DNA from: Bog-756 sp963753905
GTDB lineage: Bacteria > Actinomycetota > Acidimicrobiia > Acidimicrobiales > RAAP-2
Length of the DNA stretch: 64,000 nt
Assembly: GCA_963753905.1 (NCBI GenBank)
Contig: CAVWDZ010000001.1
Span: 2,914,001-2,978,000, forward strand
Direction: 5' to 3'
The position numbers were made by a program, and so were the translations under genes. The notes below the pieces were generated by a model. It was not told the origin of the DNA. It saw only the letters and a program-made list of their open reading frames with translations, and made no database searches. The first letter of the stretch is position 1, and each line of letters starts with the position of its first letter. Below are positions 8,678 through 16,985 of the stretch, piece after piece.

Positions 8678-10591
8678 TCAGGCGGCGATCTTTTGGAGGC
8701 GCAAGGAACCGACGTGGAGGACGGAGTGCGCACCCACGCTGAGTTGAGCGGATACGGTTCCCGGCTGATTGCACCGGAGTTGGACGGTCTTTGTGACGTG
8801 GCTTGGATTCAGGCCCGCTGAGACGCTTTGCGGAGCTGCGCCAGAGGCGGAGTTGCAAGAAACGATCAAGGCCCCCGATCCACCAGATCCCATGAGGGCG
8901 TACGAGAGAGTGAATCGATAGGTTCCCGGTAGTACTCCCTGTAGCACGATATCTGGGGAGTTGCTCGGCTGGTCCCCTCCGGTCACTGGCGCTCCAAGCT
9001 GCATCGCGTCATAACGCAATGTCGTCGTTGGCAACAAGGGTCTTGCAGCAACCAGTGCTATCAAAACGAGCGCTGCCAAGCCGCCCATGGTGGCCATCGA
9101 CCACTTCGAGAAGTTATCGGGTTTCATGTATTCACACGCCGCAATCACGACGATGACAGCGATCCCAACTTCCACTGCCAAAGCAAAGGCCGGCGCACCG
9201 AGAGGTCGCCCGGCCAAATCGTATTGGGGAAGGATGTTGCTGAGGCCTTGCCACCAGCTGGGCCAGGCAGCAGGATCCCAAGGGGGCGGCATGTTGTAGT
9301 AGGAGTGATCGCCTTGAAGGATCGGCTTTGCCTGGTAGAACCAAGCGAGACCGACGACGATGACTGGCGCCCAGAGCAGACGGCCAGCCTCCTGCCATCG
9401 CGCGAGGACCATCGCGATCCAGAAGATCATGACGGGCATCAACGTCCACATGAAGCGGCCGGCCAACGAGAGGCCACCGTAAGGATTGGAGATGTATGTC
9501 CCGTTCAGGATCAAGATCGCGCCGACGCTTGCCACCGTGGCGAGGACAGCTGCTGGGAACTTCTTGCGTGCCAACCACAGTCCCACCAGTCCGACGACCG
9601 CGAACGGCAGCTGCACGAAGAGCCCCTGATTCCGGTCGAACACCAGGCCAAATGTGTACTCAATCCCGCTACTGCTCACACGAGGAAAGGGTTCGGGAAG
9701 GCCGAGCAGGTGCCCAAAATAGAACAAGTTGTAGGCAAGAAGGAGACACCAAGACGCAACCGCGACTGCGCAGACCACTGCTGTGACGCGCCAGGAATTC
9801 CTGCATCGGCTCGCCACAACCGAATACGCCACCAACACCACGATGGCCGGGACGAAATTCTTGACCTGCAGCCACGGAAGAAATGCGGCCGAAACTGCTA
9901 TGACGACCGTGGAGAATCGCCTGACATTCCCGGTCCGTTCGATGATCGCCACTTCAACGATCGCACAGGTGAGCAGGACCCCAGAAATCAAGTCGGGGTA
10001 TATCTGCGTGATGGCCAGTAGGAGCGCCGGAGCGGCGAGCAATAGCGCAAGCAGGGCTTGGGAGCGACGGCCAAGTCCCATCAGGTAGGCGGTCCGCCGG
10101 TGAACGAGGATGAGGCCTGCCGTGTCGAGTACCAACATCCCCACGACTGCCCCCAGGAAGAGACGACCGGAGGCGACGAACGGGATGAGCAGCAATCCCA
10201 GCCCGGGCTCGAACGCGCTGATCACACCGTGTGAGCCCGTGAAGGAAGCGACGGAACTCACCGGGGTCCCAGGGGGATAGGCCGATAGGCGGTTTGCGCT
10301 GAGATCAGCCTTGATGGTGGACAAGATGTGAGGATTCAGGTGGAGGAAGGCCTGTGCCTGGATGATGTAGGAAGGCTCGTCCCCGGTCAGATCCACGCCC
10401 TTGGACCGGATGAACCACGCCACCAGAAGCTCGAGGAGAACGGCGAGAATCAGGACTCCGGTGCAAACCACGAGTTCGTGTCTCAGCCAAGATCGACGGT
10501 CGAGTTTCCGGTGTTCCCCTCGGCCGGCGGCATCCATTGGGTGGGGACGGTAGTTCTGCCTCACAAGTGGGTCAAGGACACTCGACAGCAT
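8678..10591 (-). CDS. GT-C-like membrane glycosyltransferase with C-terminal beta-rich domain
   Basis: 637 residues. After a basic N-terminus and one helix comes VDLTGDEPSYIIQAQAF, an acidic motif in the first external loop, as in GT-C glycosyltransferases that use lipid-phosphate sugars. About ten further hydrophobic segments follow. The last 120 residues, after the helix ending LVAARPLLP, are a hydrophilic region rich in Ser, Gly and Val that looks like a secreted beta-sandwich. The start ATG 10591 is chosen because GGGGGA lies about 4-9 nt upstream; a GTG at 10603 is possible. It is divergent from the GT39-like gene and convergent with the DUF2079 gene. Substrates are unknown. Confidence 0.65.
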   Translation of the reverse strand: MLSSVLDPLVRQNYRPHPMDAAGRGEHRKLDRRSWLRHELVVCTGVLILAVLLELLVAWFIRSKGVDLTGDEPSYIIQAQAFLHLNPHILSTIKADLSANRLSAYPPGTPVSSVASFTGSHGVISAFEPGLGLLLIPFVASGRLFLGAVVGMLVLDTAGLILVHRRTAYLMGLGRRSQALLALLLAAPALLLAITQIYPDLISGVLLTCAIVEVAIIERTGNVRRFSTVVIAVSAAFLPWLQVKNFVPAIVVLVAYSVVASRCRNSWRVTAVVCAVAVASWCLLLAYNLFYFGHLLGLPEPFPRVSSSGIEYTFGLVFDRNQGLFVQLPFAVVGLVGLWLARKKFPAAVLATVASVGAILILNGTYISNPYGGLSLAGRFMWTLMPVMIFWIAMVLARWQEAGRLLWAPVIVVGLAWFYQAKPILQGDHSYYNMPPPWDPAAWPSWWQGLSNILPQYDLAGRPLGAPAFALAVEVGIAVIVVIAACEYMKPDNFSKWSMATMGGLAALVLIALVAARPLLPTTTLRYDAMQLGAPVTGGDQPSNSPDIVLQGVLPGTYRFTLSYALMGSGGSGALIVSCNSASGAAPQSVSAGLNPSHVTKTVQLRCNQPGTVSAQLSVGAHSVLHVGSLRLQKIAA

Positions 10592-10864
10592 GGCTTCCCC
10601 CACGGAGCCGCCATATCGCGATGCGGCATCACGTCGGCGGCGTGCGACGCGTTGGTCTCACTCGATCGACAGCATGCTTCCGATCGAGCTGCGCGGAGCC
10701 ACCGCGTTGTCATCGTCCGATCCAAGCAATTCTTGCCCGATGGGCGTCCGCTCGCGGGAGACCCGAGCGCGGGTCATCCACCGATATCTTGGCTGGGAGT
10801 ACACACGAAATATCGACCCGGGAGCAATCGCGGTGATGCGACATGTCTCGAAGTGTTCACTACC

Positions 10865-12616
10865 ATGCCATTCATGGACCCGGCCGACACTGAGGCTTCG
10901 TCGACAGTCGGTCGCGAGGTAGGGGTTCGAGCCGATCCGCCTCGCGACAGCCCCCAGTCCCTCTGGAGCGCGGTTCCGCCAGAAGAGGGGGCATCGGCGT
11001 CCTCTGGTGTTCGGCTCACATCCGAATCATACGAACTCCCCGCCATCGGAGAATCGGACCAGCTGCTGCAGGATCGGCCGTTCGGCCGTACGACGCTCAC
11101 GGTTCTGTGGGTCGCGACCGGCCTGGTGCTCGTGGTCGCCGTCATCCTGCGGTTCTGGACCAAGTCGGACCTCTGGCTCGACGAAGCACTCACCGTTGAC
11201 ATCGCCAAGCAGCCCATCCACGAGATCCCGTCTTACCTCCGTCGAGATGGTGCACCACCGTTGTTCTACTTCTTGCTTCATTTCTGGTTGGGCTGGTTCG
11301 GGACATCCGACGAGGCGGTGCGATCTCTATCAGGACTCTTCGGTGTCATCACCCTGCCCGTGGTGTGGTTGGTCGGTCGGCGGCTCGGCGGCCGCTCCGC
11401 GGCTTGGGGAGCGATGTTGCTCGTAGCGGCGTCGCCATTTGCCGTCCGCTACGACACCGAGGCCCGCATGTACTCCTTGGTGGTGCTCTTGACGGCACTC
11501 GGGTTCTTGGCTCTCGACCGGGCCTTGCATCACCCGCGACCTGGCAATCTTCTTGCCGTCGCCGCGGTAACCGGATTGCTGTTGTACGCACACTACTGGT
11601 CGATGTATCTGATCTTCACCATCGCGATGTGGTTGATCTGGGAAGCCTGGCGAGGAAGACCAGAGTGGAGGAGTGGGGCAAGGGCCGCCATCGTGGCGGT
11701 CCTCGTTGGCTGTCTGACATTCATTCCATGGCTACCGATCTTCCTGTACCAGTCCGTTCATACGGGCACCCCGTGGGCGACGCCCGCAAATTTTGCCGCC
11801 ATGGTCGATGCTGTCTCCACGTTCGCCGGAGGAAGCACCACAGAAGGACGTGCACTGGCACTGGCCTTCTTTGCTCTGTGTGGTCTCGGGTTGCTCGGCC
11901 GCGCCACCGATGGACGACACATCGAAGTGGACCTCCGGACCCGTCCGTTGGGACGGCCACTCGCGGTTGCGGTAGTCGGCACCTTGGCCCTGGCCATCAT
12001 CGGCGGCTTCGTCGGCAACAGCGCCTTCGATGCACGGTACGCGTCGGTTGTGTTCATCCCCCTCATCTTGTTGGTAGCGATCGGTCTGGAGACCTTCCGA
12101 GATCGGCGGGTACGGACAGCCATCCTGGCTTTCTGCGTCGTAGCGGGGCTGGCTGGAGCATGGCCCGACGTCACCACCAACCGAACCCAGGCCGGACAAG
12201 TGGCGGCAGCCCTCGCATCACGCGGTCACGTGGGTGACATTGTCGCCTATTGCCCCGATCAGTTGGGACCGGCGGTGAATCGCCTTCTCGCTCCGGGCCG
12301 CTACTCGCAGATTACGTTCCCGCGTGACACCGGTCCGGTCTTCGTCAACTGGGTCGACTATGCCAAAGTGATGGCTGCTGGCTCACCACGGGTCTTCGCC
12401 GATCGGCTCGAGGCCATGGCCGGCACCGGCCACCAGATCTTCATGGTCTGGGCCCCGGGGTATCAAACGCTCGGAACCAAGTGCGAAGCAATCACCGAGA
12501 CTCTCCAACTGGATACCAGTTATCGTGCCTCATACCTCGTCAACGCCAATGCCACGACGTTCTACCAACCGATGTCGATGGTCCAGTTCGTCCCGACAAG
12601 GTCGCATTCTGGATGA
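10865..12616 (+). CDS. GT39 (ArnT/PMT-like) glycosyltransferase
   Basis: 583 residues from ATG 10865 (ATG 10874 also possible); the longer upstream open frame is antisense to the previous gene and is not used. A variable cytoplasmic N-terminus of about 90 residues leads to a first helix, then SDLWLDEALTVDIA with the catalytic Asp-Glu pair, and RYDTEARMYSL, both typical of glycosyltransferase family 39/83 dolichyl- or undecaprenyl-phosphate-sugar transferases. Around ten transmembrane segments and an external C-terminal region of about 130 residues follow. It would transfer a sugar to a surface protein or glycan outside the membrane. The neighbouring secreted repeat proteins are possible acceptors (inference only). 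Confidence 0.75.
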   Translation: MPFMDPADTEASSTVGREVGVRADPPRDSPQSLWSAVPPEEGASASSGVRLTSESYELPAIGESDQLLQDRPFGRTTLTVLWVATGLVLVVAVILRFWTKSDLWLDEALTVDIAKQPIHEIPSYLRRDGAPPLFYFLLHFWLGWFGTSDEAVRSLSGLFGVITLPVVWLVGRRLGGRSAAWGAMLLVAASPFAVRYDTEARMYSLVVLLTALGFLALDRALHHPRPGNLLAVAAVTGLLLYAHYWSMYLIFTIAMWLIWEAWRGRPEWRSGARAAIVAVLVGCLTFIPWLPIFLYQSVHTGTPWATPANFAAMVDAVSTFAGGSTTEGRALALAFFALCGLGLLGRATDGRHIEVDLRTRPLGRPLAVAVVGTLALAIIGGFVGNSAFDARYASVVFIPLILLVAIGLETFRDRRVRTAILAFCVVAGLAGAWPDVTTNRTQAGQVAAALASRGHVGDIVAYCPDQLGPAVNRLLAPGRYSQITFPRDTGPVFVNWVDYAKVMAAGSPRVFADRLEAMAGTGHQIFMVWAPGYQTLGTKCEAITETLQLDTSYRASYLVNANATTFYQPMSMVQFVPTRSHSG

Positions 12617-12655
12617 CCTTCTGATCCAGCTTGTCCACCGCACCGAAGCAAGTCA

Positions 12656-15187
12656 CTACCCAGGTACAGGCGAGCCCTCGCGCAGTACCGAAGACGAGTC
12701 CATGTAGAGACTCGGGAAACCGTCAGCATCGTCGAGTCCAATCGAGTGGGCTGCGACCAGGTGAGCCGGGGGATCGGCACCGCCATCTCTGAGGTTGCCG
12801 GCTTCGGCTGCCAGCGTCCAGTATCCCTGGTCGTCCGGGGTCGTCGCCATGCCGACGATCGGCTGGTTCAAACGCGTGGCGCCGCCCGACCCCCAGAACC
12901 GGGCATCGCCGTAGGCGAATACCCCGCCGTCGGACGCGACCAGCCAGTAGCCCTTGCCACCCGGGGTCGCCGCCATGCCGACGATCGGCTTGTTCAGATG
13001 GATGTTGCCGGCAGACCCCCAGAACGGTGCGTCGCCGTACGCGAATACCCCGCCGTCCGACGCGACCAGCCAGTAGCCACCACCGCCCTCCTGCGGCATG
13101 CCGACGATCGGCTGGTTCAAGCGAGTGGCGCCAGCCGACCCCCAGAACGGTGCGTCGCCGAAGGCGAAGATGCCCCCGTCGGACGCCACCAACCAGTAAC
13201 CCCCGCCGTCCGGGGTCGCCGCCATGCCGACGATCGGCTGGTTCAGTTGGATGTTGCCGGCCGACCCGGAGAAAGAGGCATTGCCGTAGGCGAAAACCCC
13301 GCCGTCCGACGCGACCAGCCAATATCCCTTGCCGTCCGGGGTCGCCGCCATGCTGACGATCGGTTTGTTCAGATGGATGTTGCCGGCAGACCCCCAGAAC
13401 TGGGCATTGCCGTAGGCGAATACCCCGCCGTCCGACGCGACCAGCCAATAGCCCTTGCCGTCCGGGGTCGCCGCCATGCCGACGATCGGCTTGTTCAAGT
13501 GGATCTTTCCGGCCGACCCCCAGAACGGTGCGTCGCCGTAGGCGAATACCCCGCCGTCCGACGCGACCAGCCAGTAACCATGAGGGGCGGGGGACGGGGG
13601 GCTCGGGGTGACCTGGGTATTGCCGGAGGCGTTCCCGGTCAGCTGCGCGTCGTGGTGGAACTGCGGCCATGCGCCGGACTGGTGAACGTCGGCATGTCCC
13701 GGTGCGCTCACTTCGTAGTGGTCGACCACGCCGGTGTCCGTCGCGTAATTGTACCCGGCGATCGTGATACCGATGGTGCCGTTGGGGTCGTTGGTGACGA
13801 GCGGGGTGCTCTGGAATCCGTCACCCTCGCCGAGGGTGGTGATGAGGTCCCCGGAGCGGCCATCGAGCACCTCGACGCCGGCGATCGTAGGGACGAGGAG
13901 GTCCTGGTAACCCTGCCCGTCGGGGTCGACGGTGCTTATCGAACCGATGTCTCCGCCCGCCAGTGGACTGGACCAGGCGACAGAACCGTCCGAGCCGTTG
14001 AGTACATAAACGGTCCCTGAGAACGTGTTCGGCGAGTATGTGCCCTCGATCACCTGGAGCGACCCGTTCCCGAGTGCGTCGGCCAGCGCCGGGCCCGAAG
14101 AGGTGTTGCCGTCCAGCTTGGTGACCCACGCCTGAGTGCAGGTTCCACTGGTCGTCGGAGCCATCGCTATGACCGTGTCGGTGTAGGCGCCGGGCTGGCC
14201 CAAGCCTGCGAAATAATCACTGGTTCCTGTTGCGATGCCTTCCTCGCCGTTGGCGAGGAAGTGGCCCACGGCAGGTGACGAGCTAACGGCTTCGTCAGTG
14301 GTCAGCTGGCAATCGAGCCCGCCGTTGGGGTAGCGCTGACCGATATTTCCTGTTTGCCGTATGACCCGGACGTGTCCGCCCTGGGAATACTGCTGGCCGA
14401 ACAGATTGCCCGCCGTGGTGCCGATGCCTTCGATCACCTCGTTGTTCTGGTTTCCGAACAGGTCGGCAATGGCCGGGGTCGAGACCTCGGAGTCTCCCGA
14501 AAACCAGGGGTTCCAGCCGGGGAGCGCGGCGCCGGTACCGGCGTTGAGCGCGTACTGGGCTTGACCGAGGTTTCCGGCGGTGACCGCGGTCTGATCCTGG
14601 AGCACGCCGATCGCCATCGACGCATTCACCCCGGAGGCGGACGATGCCTTGTCAGATGAAGGATTTGGCGCGGCCTTGTCCCAGAGGGGGCGTCCGAACT
14701 GGTCGAGGGCCAGATAGCTGCCAGCATCAGGATCGGACGCGTTCCCAAGCCCCACGTAGACCGTGGAACCGTCAGGGGAGATCGATGGAGACGCGTCGAT
14801 GGAGATCCCACCATCGCCGTAGGGCCACCCCGGGACGATCGATCCGGTGGCCAGGTCATAGGCAAGGACGTTGCCAGCCCGATCGCCCACCACGACTGCC
14901 GGGGTCCCTTGGAGATCGGCCACGTTGGGCGATGAGATCGCGATGGGCAGGCCGGCATCGTTGGGGTTGCCGTTCTGCCCGTTCACCGACTGGGACCAAA
15001 CCAGATCGAACGGAGCGAGCGTTCGGGGCGCCGCGGCAGATGCGCCGGCGCCACCCGAAGGGGGGAGGATCGCATACGAGACCAGCGTGGCAGCCACCAC
15101 GGTACCGGCCGCGGCCCAGCGCCATCGACGCTCGAGCGGTGTGCGTTGTCGGTCCCGCTCCCCCGTCGTCCACCTGGCCATGATCAT
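12656..15187 (-). CDS. Secreted FG-GAP / 42-residue-repeat surface protein (paralogue 2)
   Basis: 843 residues, colinear with paralogue 1: a basic start (RRWRWAAAG) and a hydrophobic segment, mature start near APFDLVWSQSVNGQNGNPND, FG-GAP-like blades (DLFGNQNNEVIEG, DALGNGSLQVIEG, DPDGQGYQDLLVP), the closing motif WPQFHHDAQLTG, then six full 42-residue repeats (about residues 537-787) and a 56-residue tail starting GYWTLAAEAG, where the repeat degenerates. The start ATG 15187 is preceded by AGGA about 6 nt upstream; ATG 15181 is close and GTG/ATG 15223 less likely. It converges with the GT39-like gene. The function is unknown. The two proteins are so similar in the N-terminal half that a duplication is the simplest origin. 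Confidence 0.75.
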   Translation of the reverse strand: MIMARWTTGERDRQRTPLERRWRWAAAGTVVAATLVSYAILPPSGGAGASAAAPRTLAPFDLVWSQSVNGQNGNPNDAGLPIAISSPNVADLQGTPAVVVGDRAGNVLAYDLATGSIVPGWPYGDGGISIDASPSISPDGSTVYVGLGNASDPDAGSYLALDQFGRPLWDKAAPNPSSDKASSASGVNASMAIGVLQDQTAVTAGNLGQAQYALNAGTGAALPGWNPWFSGDSEVSTPAIADLFGNQNNEVIEGIGTTAGNLFGQQYSQGGHVRVIRQTGNIGQRYPNGGLDCQLTTDEAVSSSPAVGHFLANGEEGIATGTSDYFAGLGQPGAYTDTVIAMAPTTSGTCTQAWVTKLDGNTSSGPALADALGNGSLQVIEGTYSPNTFSGTVYVLNGSDGSVAWSSPLAGGDIGSISTVDPDGQGYQDLLVPTIAGVEVLDGRSGDLITTLGEGDGFQSTPLVTNDPNGTIGITIAGYNYATDTGVVDHYEVSAPGHADVHQSGAWPQFHHDAQLTGNASGNTQVTPSPPSPAPHGYWLVASDGGVFAYGDAPFWGSAGKIHLNKPIVGMAATPDGKGYWLVASDGGVFAYGNAQFWGSAGNIHLNKPIVSMAATPDGKGYWLVASDGGVFAYGNASFSGSAGNIQLNQPIVGMAATPDGGGYWLVASDGGIFAFGDAPFWGSAGATRLNQPIVGMPQEGGGGYWLVASDGGVFAYGDAPFWGSAGNIHLNKPIVGMAATPGGKGYWLVASDGGVFAYGDARFWGSGGATRLNQPIVGMATTPDDQGYWTLAAEAGNLRDGGADPPAHLVAAHSIGLDDADGFPSLYMDSSSVLREGSPVPG
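12827..13579 (-). repeat. 126-bp coding tandem repeats (42 aa), six units in paralogue 2
   Basis: Units begin GYWLVASDGG(V/I)FA(Y/F)G, then FWGSAG, LN(K/Q)PIVGM and (A/T)TPDGK. The fourth unit is one residue shorter (GMPQEGGG). Phase and length match the repeats at 2906-3619 and 25547-26254. Confidence 0.9.
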
Positions 15188-15570
15188 GTCGGTCCTGCCT
15201 GAGTCGAGTCGGTGACAGCGCAACGGTAGTGGCCTCCGGCCGGGTACGGTAGGCGCCCCTTGTGTCGTGAACTCGTCGCCCGTTGGTTCGACGAATGCGA
15301 CCTCGGGTCAGGCCGCGTGATCGAGCAAGCGGGAAACGAGGCTCATGGCGCAGGCCGTCGCTGAATCTCGGCCGGGTGGCTCTGTGACGCCGCCAAGGAA
15401 TCCTGGGGTTCGCCGAATAGGCGTCCTGAACGTGAAACACTGTGCGTGAATCCCGGTCGATGGACCAGCCACAGATACTTGTCTGAAGCGAGCTCCTCGT
15501 GCTTCATCCAAATGGGCAAGCCACGTCCGAAAACAGGTGATCGAGCATCAGAGTTGGGGGAGGTTTCCAA
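15188..15570. other. Divergent intergenic region, no gene seen
   Basis: About 380 bp between two divergent genes. No open frame with coding bias or a known motif. It must hold the promoters of both genes; no clear -35/-10 pair stands out. Confidence 0.5.
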
Positions 15571-16518
15571 ATGTCAGGCAAGCTCAAGCAACGACGTTCG
15601 TCCAAACTGTTCTCACGTAGGTCATCGGCAACCACGTTGTCCGAACTGACCGATCAGCCCGGCGGCTCCTCCGGCGATTCCGCTAGGAGTCCAATGTGGC
15701 CGTCGTACCCGCCCAAGCAGTACTTGGGGCAACTCGATCGCGATCATCAACGCTACATGGGTGAACTCCGTTCCACAGCCACCCTCGACGACTGCAACTG
15801 GTACCACACCTTCGACTTACCTGGAGGCGGGTCGATCGAAGGAGCATGGGATCTGCGCGGGCGTGAGTCCTCCTACTTCGGGGGAGTTGATCTCGAGGGG
15901 AAGCGAGTCATCGAACCCGGACCGGCATCCGGGTACCTTTCGTTCTACATGGAGCGACAGGGCGCCGAGGTCGTTGCGTTCGAGACGGGCTTTGACGTCT
16001 CGATCGACCTTCTTCCAGTGGCCGGAGGAGATACCGCAGAACACCGCACCGATTTGATGCGCACGACTGTTGAGGGGATCCACAACAGTTGGTGGTACAT
16101 GCACCGCATCTACGGGTCATCCGCCAAACTCGTCCATGGAGATCTCTACAACCTTCCGGGAGACCTCGGTGAGTTCGACCTCGCCGTGTTCGGTGCGATC
16201 CTCCTTCATCTCCGTGAACCTTGGGGCGCAATCAGCGAAGTCGCCAGACGGACGACGGAACGCATCGTGGTCACCGATCTCATCCAGGATCGAGAGGCGC
16301 CACTCGAGAGCAATATCATGCGCTTCTCTCCGCTGGCAACGCATGAAATATCGAATTGGTGGAGTATCTACCCAGGTGCTGTCGTATCGATGCTGGAGCG
16401 AGTGGGATTCGGCAAGACGACAATTACCGAGCACACCCAATCGCACCATCTTGGCCATCGCATGGAGGACTCGGCCGTGGAGATGCCGATGTTCACCGTC
16501 GTTGGAGAACGCGAGTAG
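15571..16518 (+). CDS. CmoB-like SAM-dependent methyltransferase (DUF1698-type)
   Basis: 315 residues. ATG 15571 has a strong ribosome binding site (GGGGGAGG, 7 nt spacing). After a Ser/Arg-rich 65-residue leader, WYHTFDLPGG and GAWDLRG precede the class I motif GKRVIEPGPASGYLSFYMER, then GAEVVAFE and the later DLAVFGAILLHL. This order resembles tRNA U34 carboxymethyltransferase CmoB and related DUF1698 proteins that act on tRNA or small molecules. The usual D/E-x-G-x-G is replaced by EPGPASG. It ends the accessory region and may modify a surface glycan or lipid there; the substrate is not shown by sequence. Confidence 0.7.
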   Translation: MSGKLKQRRSSKLFSRRSSATTLSELTDQPGGSSGDSARSPMWPSYPPKQYLGQLDRDHQRYMGELRSTATLDDCNWYHTFDLPGGGSIEGAWDLRGRESSYFGGVDLEGKRVIEPGPASGYLSFYMERQGAEVVAFETGFDVSIDLLPVAGGDTAEHRTDLMRTTVEGIHNSWWYMHRIYGSSAKLVHGDLYNLPGDLGEFDLAVFGAILLHLREPWGAISEVARRTTERIVVTDLIQDREAPLESNIMRFSPLATHEISNWWSIYPGAVVSMLERVGFGKTTITEHTQSHHLGHRMEDSAVEMPMFTVVGERE

Positions 16519-16938
16519 CCAGCCGTTTCTTGGTTGGTCCCGGTGTTCATCCTCGTATCCGGCAACACACCTGTTGGCTGACCATCGCGGACGGTCGCCG
16601 AGAAATCAGCGAGTGGGTCTTCCAACATCTTGGAAGCGAGTTTCCGGGGGTTGGCCGACGGCTGGTAGGTCCTACGGTCGTGATCGAGCTCCTCGAGGCC
16701 TCACGTTGCCGGCCTGCCATCCAGCGAGGTCGGATTTCCGTTCACTCCCCGCTCTGCCCTTCGCCGCCGTGCGGCGGTCGGTCACCGGCGACGCCCGCCC
16801 AGCTCAGCGGCCTGCGCGGCCCCGGCCCAGCGGTCTGTGCAGCCCGAGCCTTCCGGAGGGGACCCCATGGCGGCGCCACCGGGGGGACTCGGAACCGTCG
16901 GGACGGTGTTGCGCCGGCGCCTGACACGTGGTTTGCTA
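16519..16938. other. Intergenic region upstream of groL, no gene seen
   Basis: About 420 bp. Open frames through this stretch are only upstream extensions of the groL frame or shadows. GC rises sharply here and marks the right edge of the lower-GC accessory region. Confidence 0.5.
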
Positions 16939-16965
16939 TTAGCACTCGACATCGCAGAGTGCTAA
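16939..16965 (+). promoter_or_regulatory. CIRCE operator (HrcA binding site)
   Basis: TTAGCACTC, 9-nt spacer, GAGTGCTAA: both arms match the CIRCE consensus exactly. It lies 20 nt before the groL start, so groL is very probably repressed by HrcA and heat-inducible. Confidence 0.95.
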
Positions 16966-16985
16966 CGACTACGGAGGAACACCTG

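Noticed and set aside
10328..10864. N-terminal extension of the GT39-like protein
   Set aside because: It lies partly antisense to the divergent GT-C gene and in the promoter gap, with no family likeness; ATG 10865 is preferred.
2594..16938. Genomic island integrated at tRNA-Ser(GCU)
   Set aside because: The tRNA 3' end faces rimO, away from the accessory region, and no integrase or second copy of the tRNA end was seen. The region may be variable, but classical tRNA-site integration is not supported.
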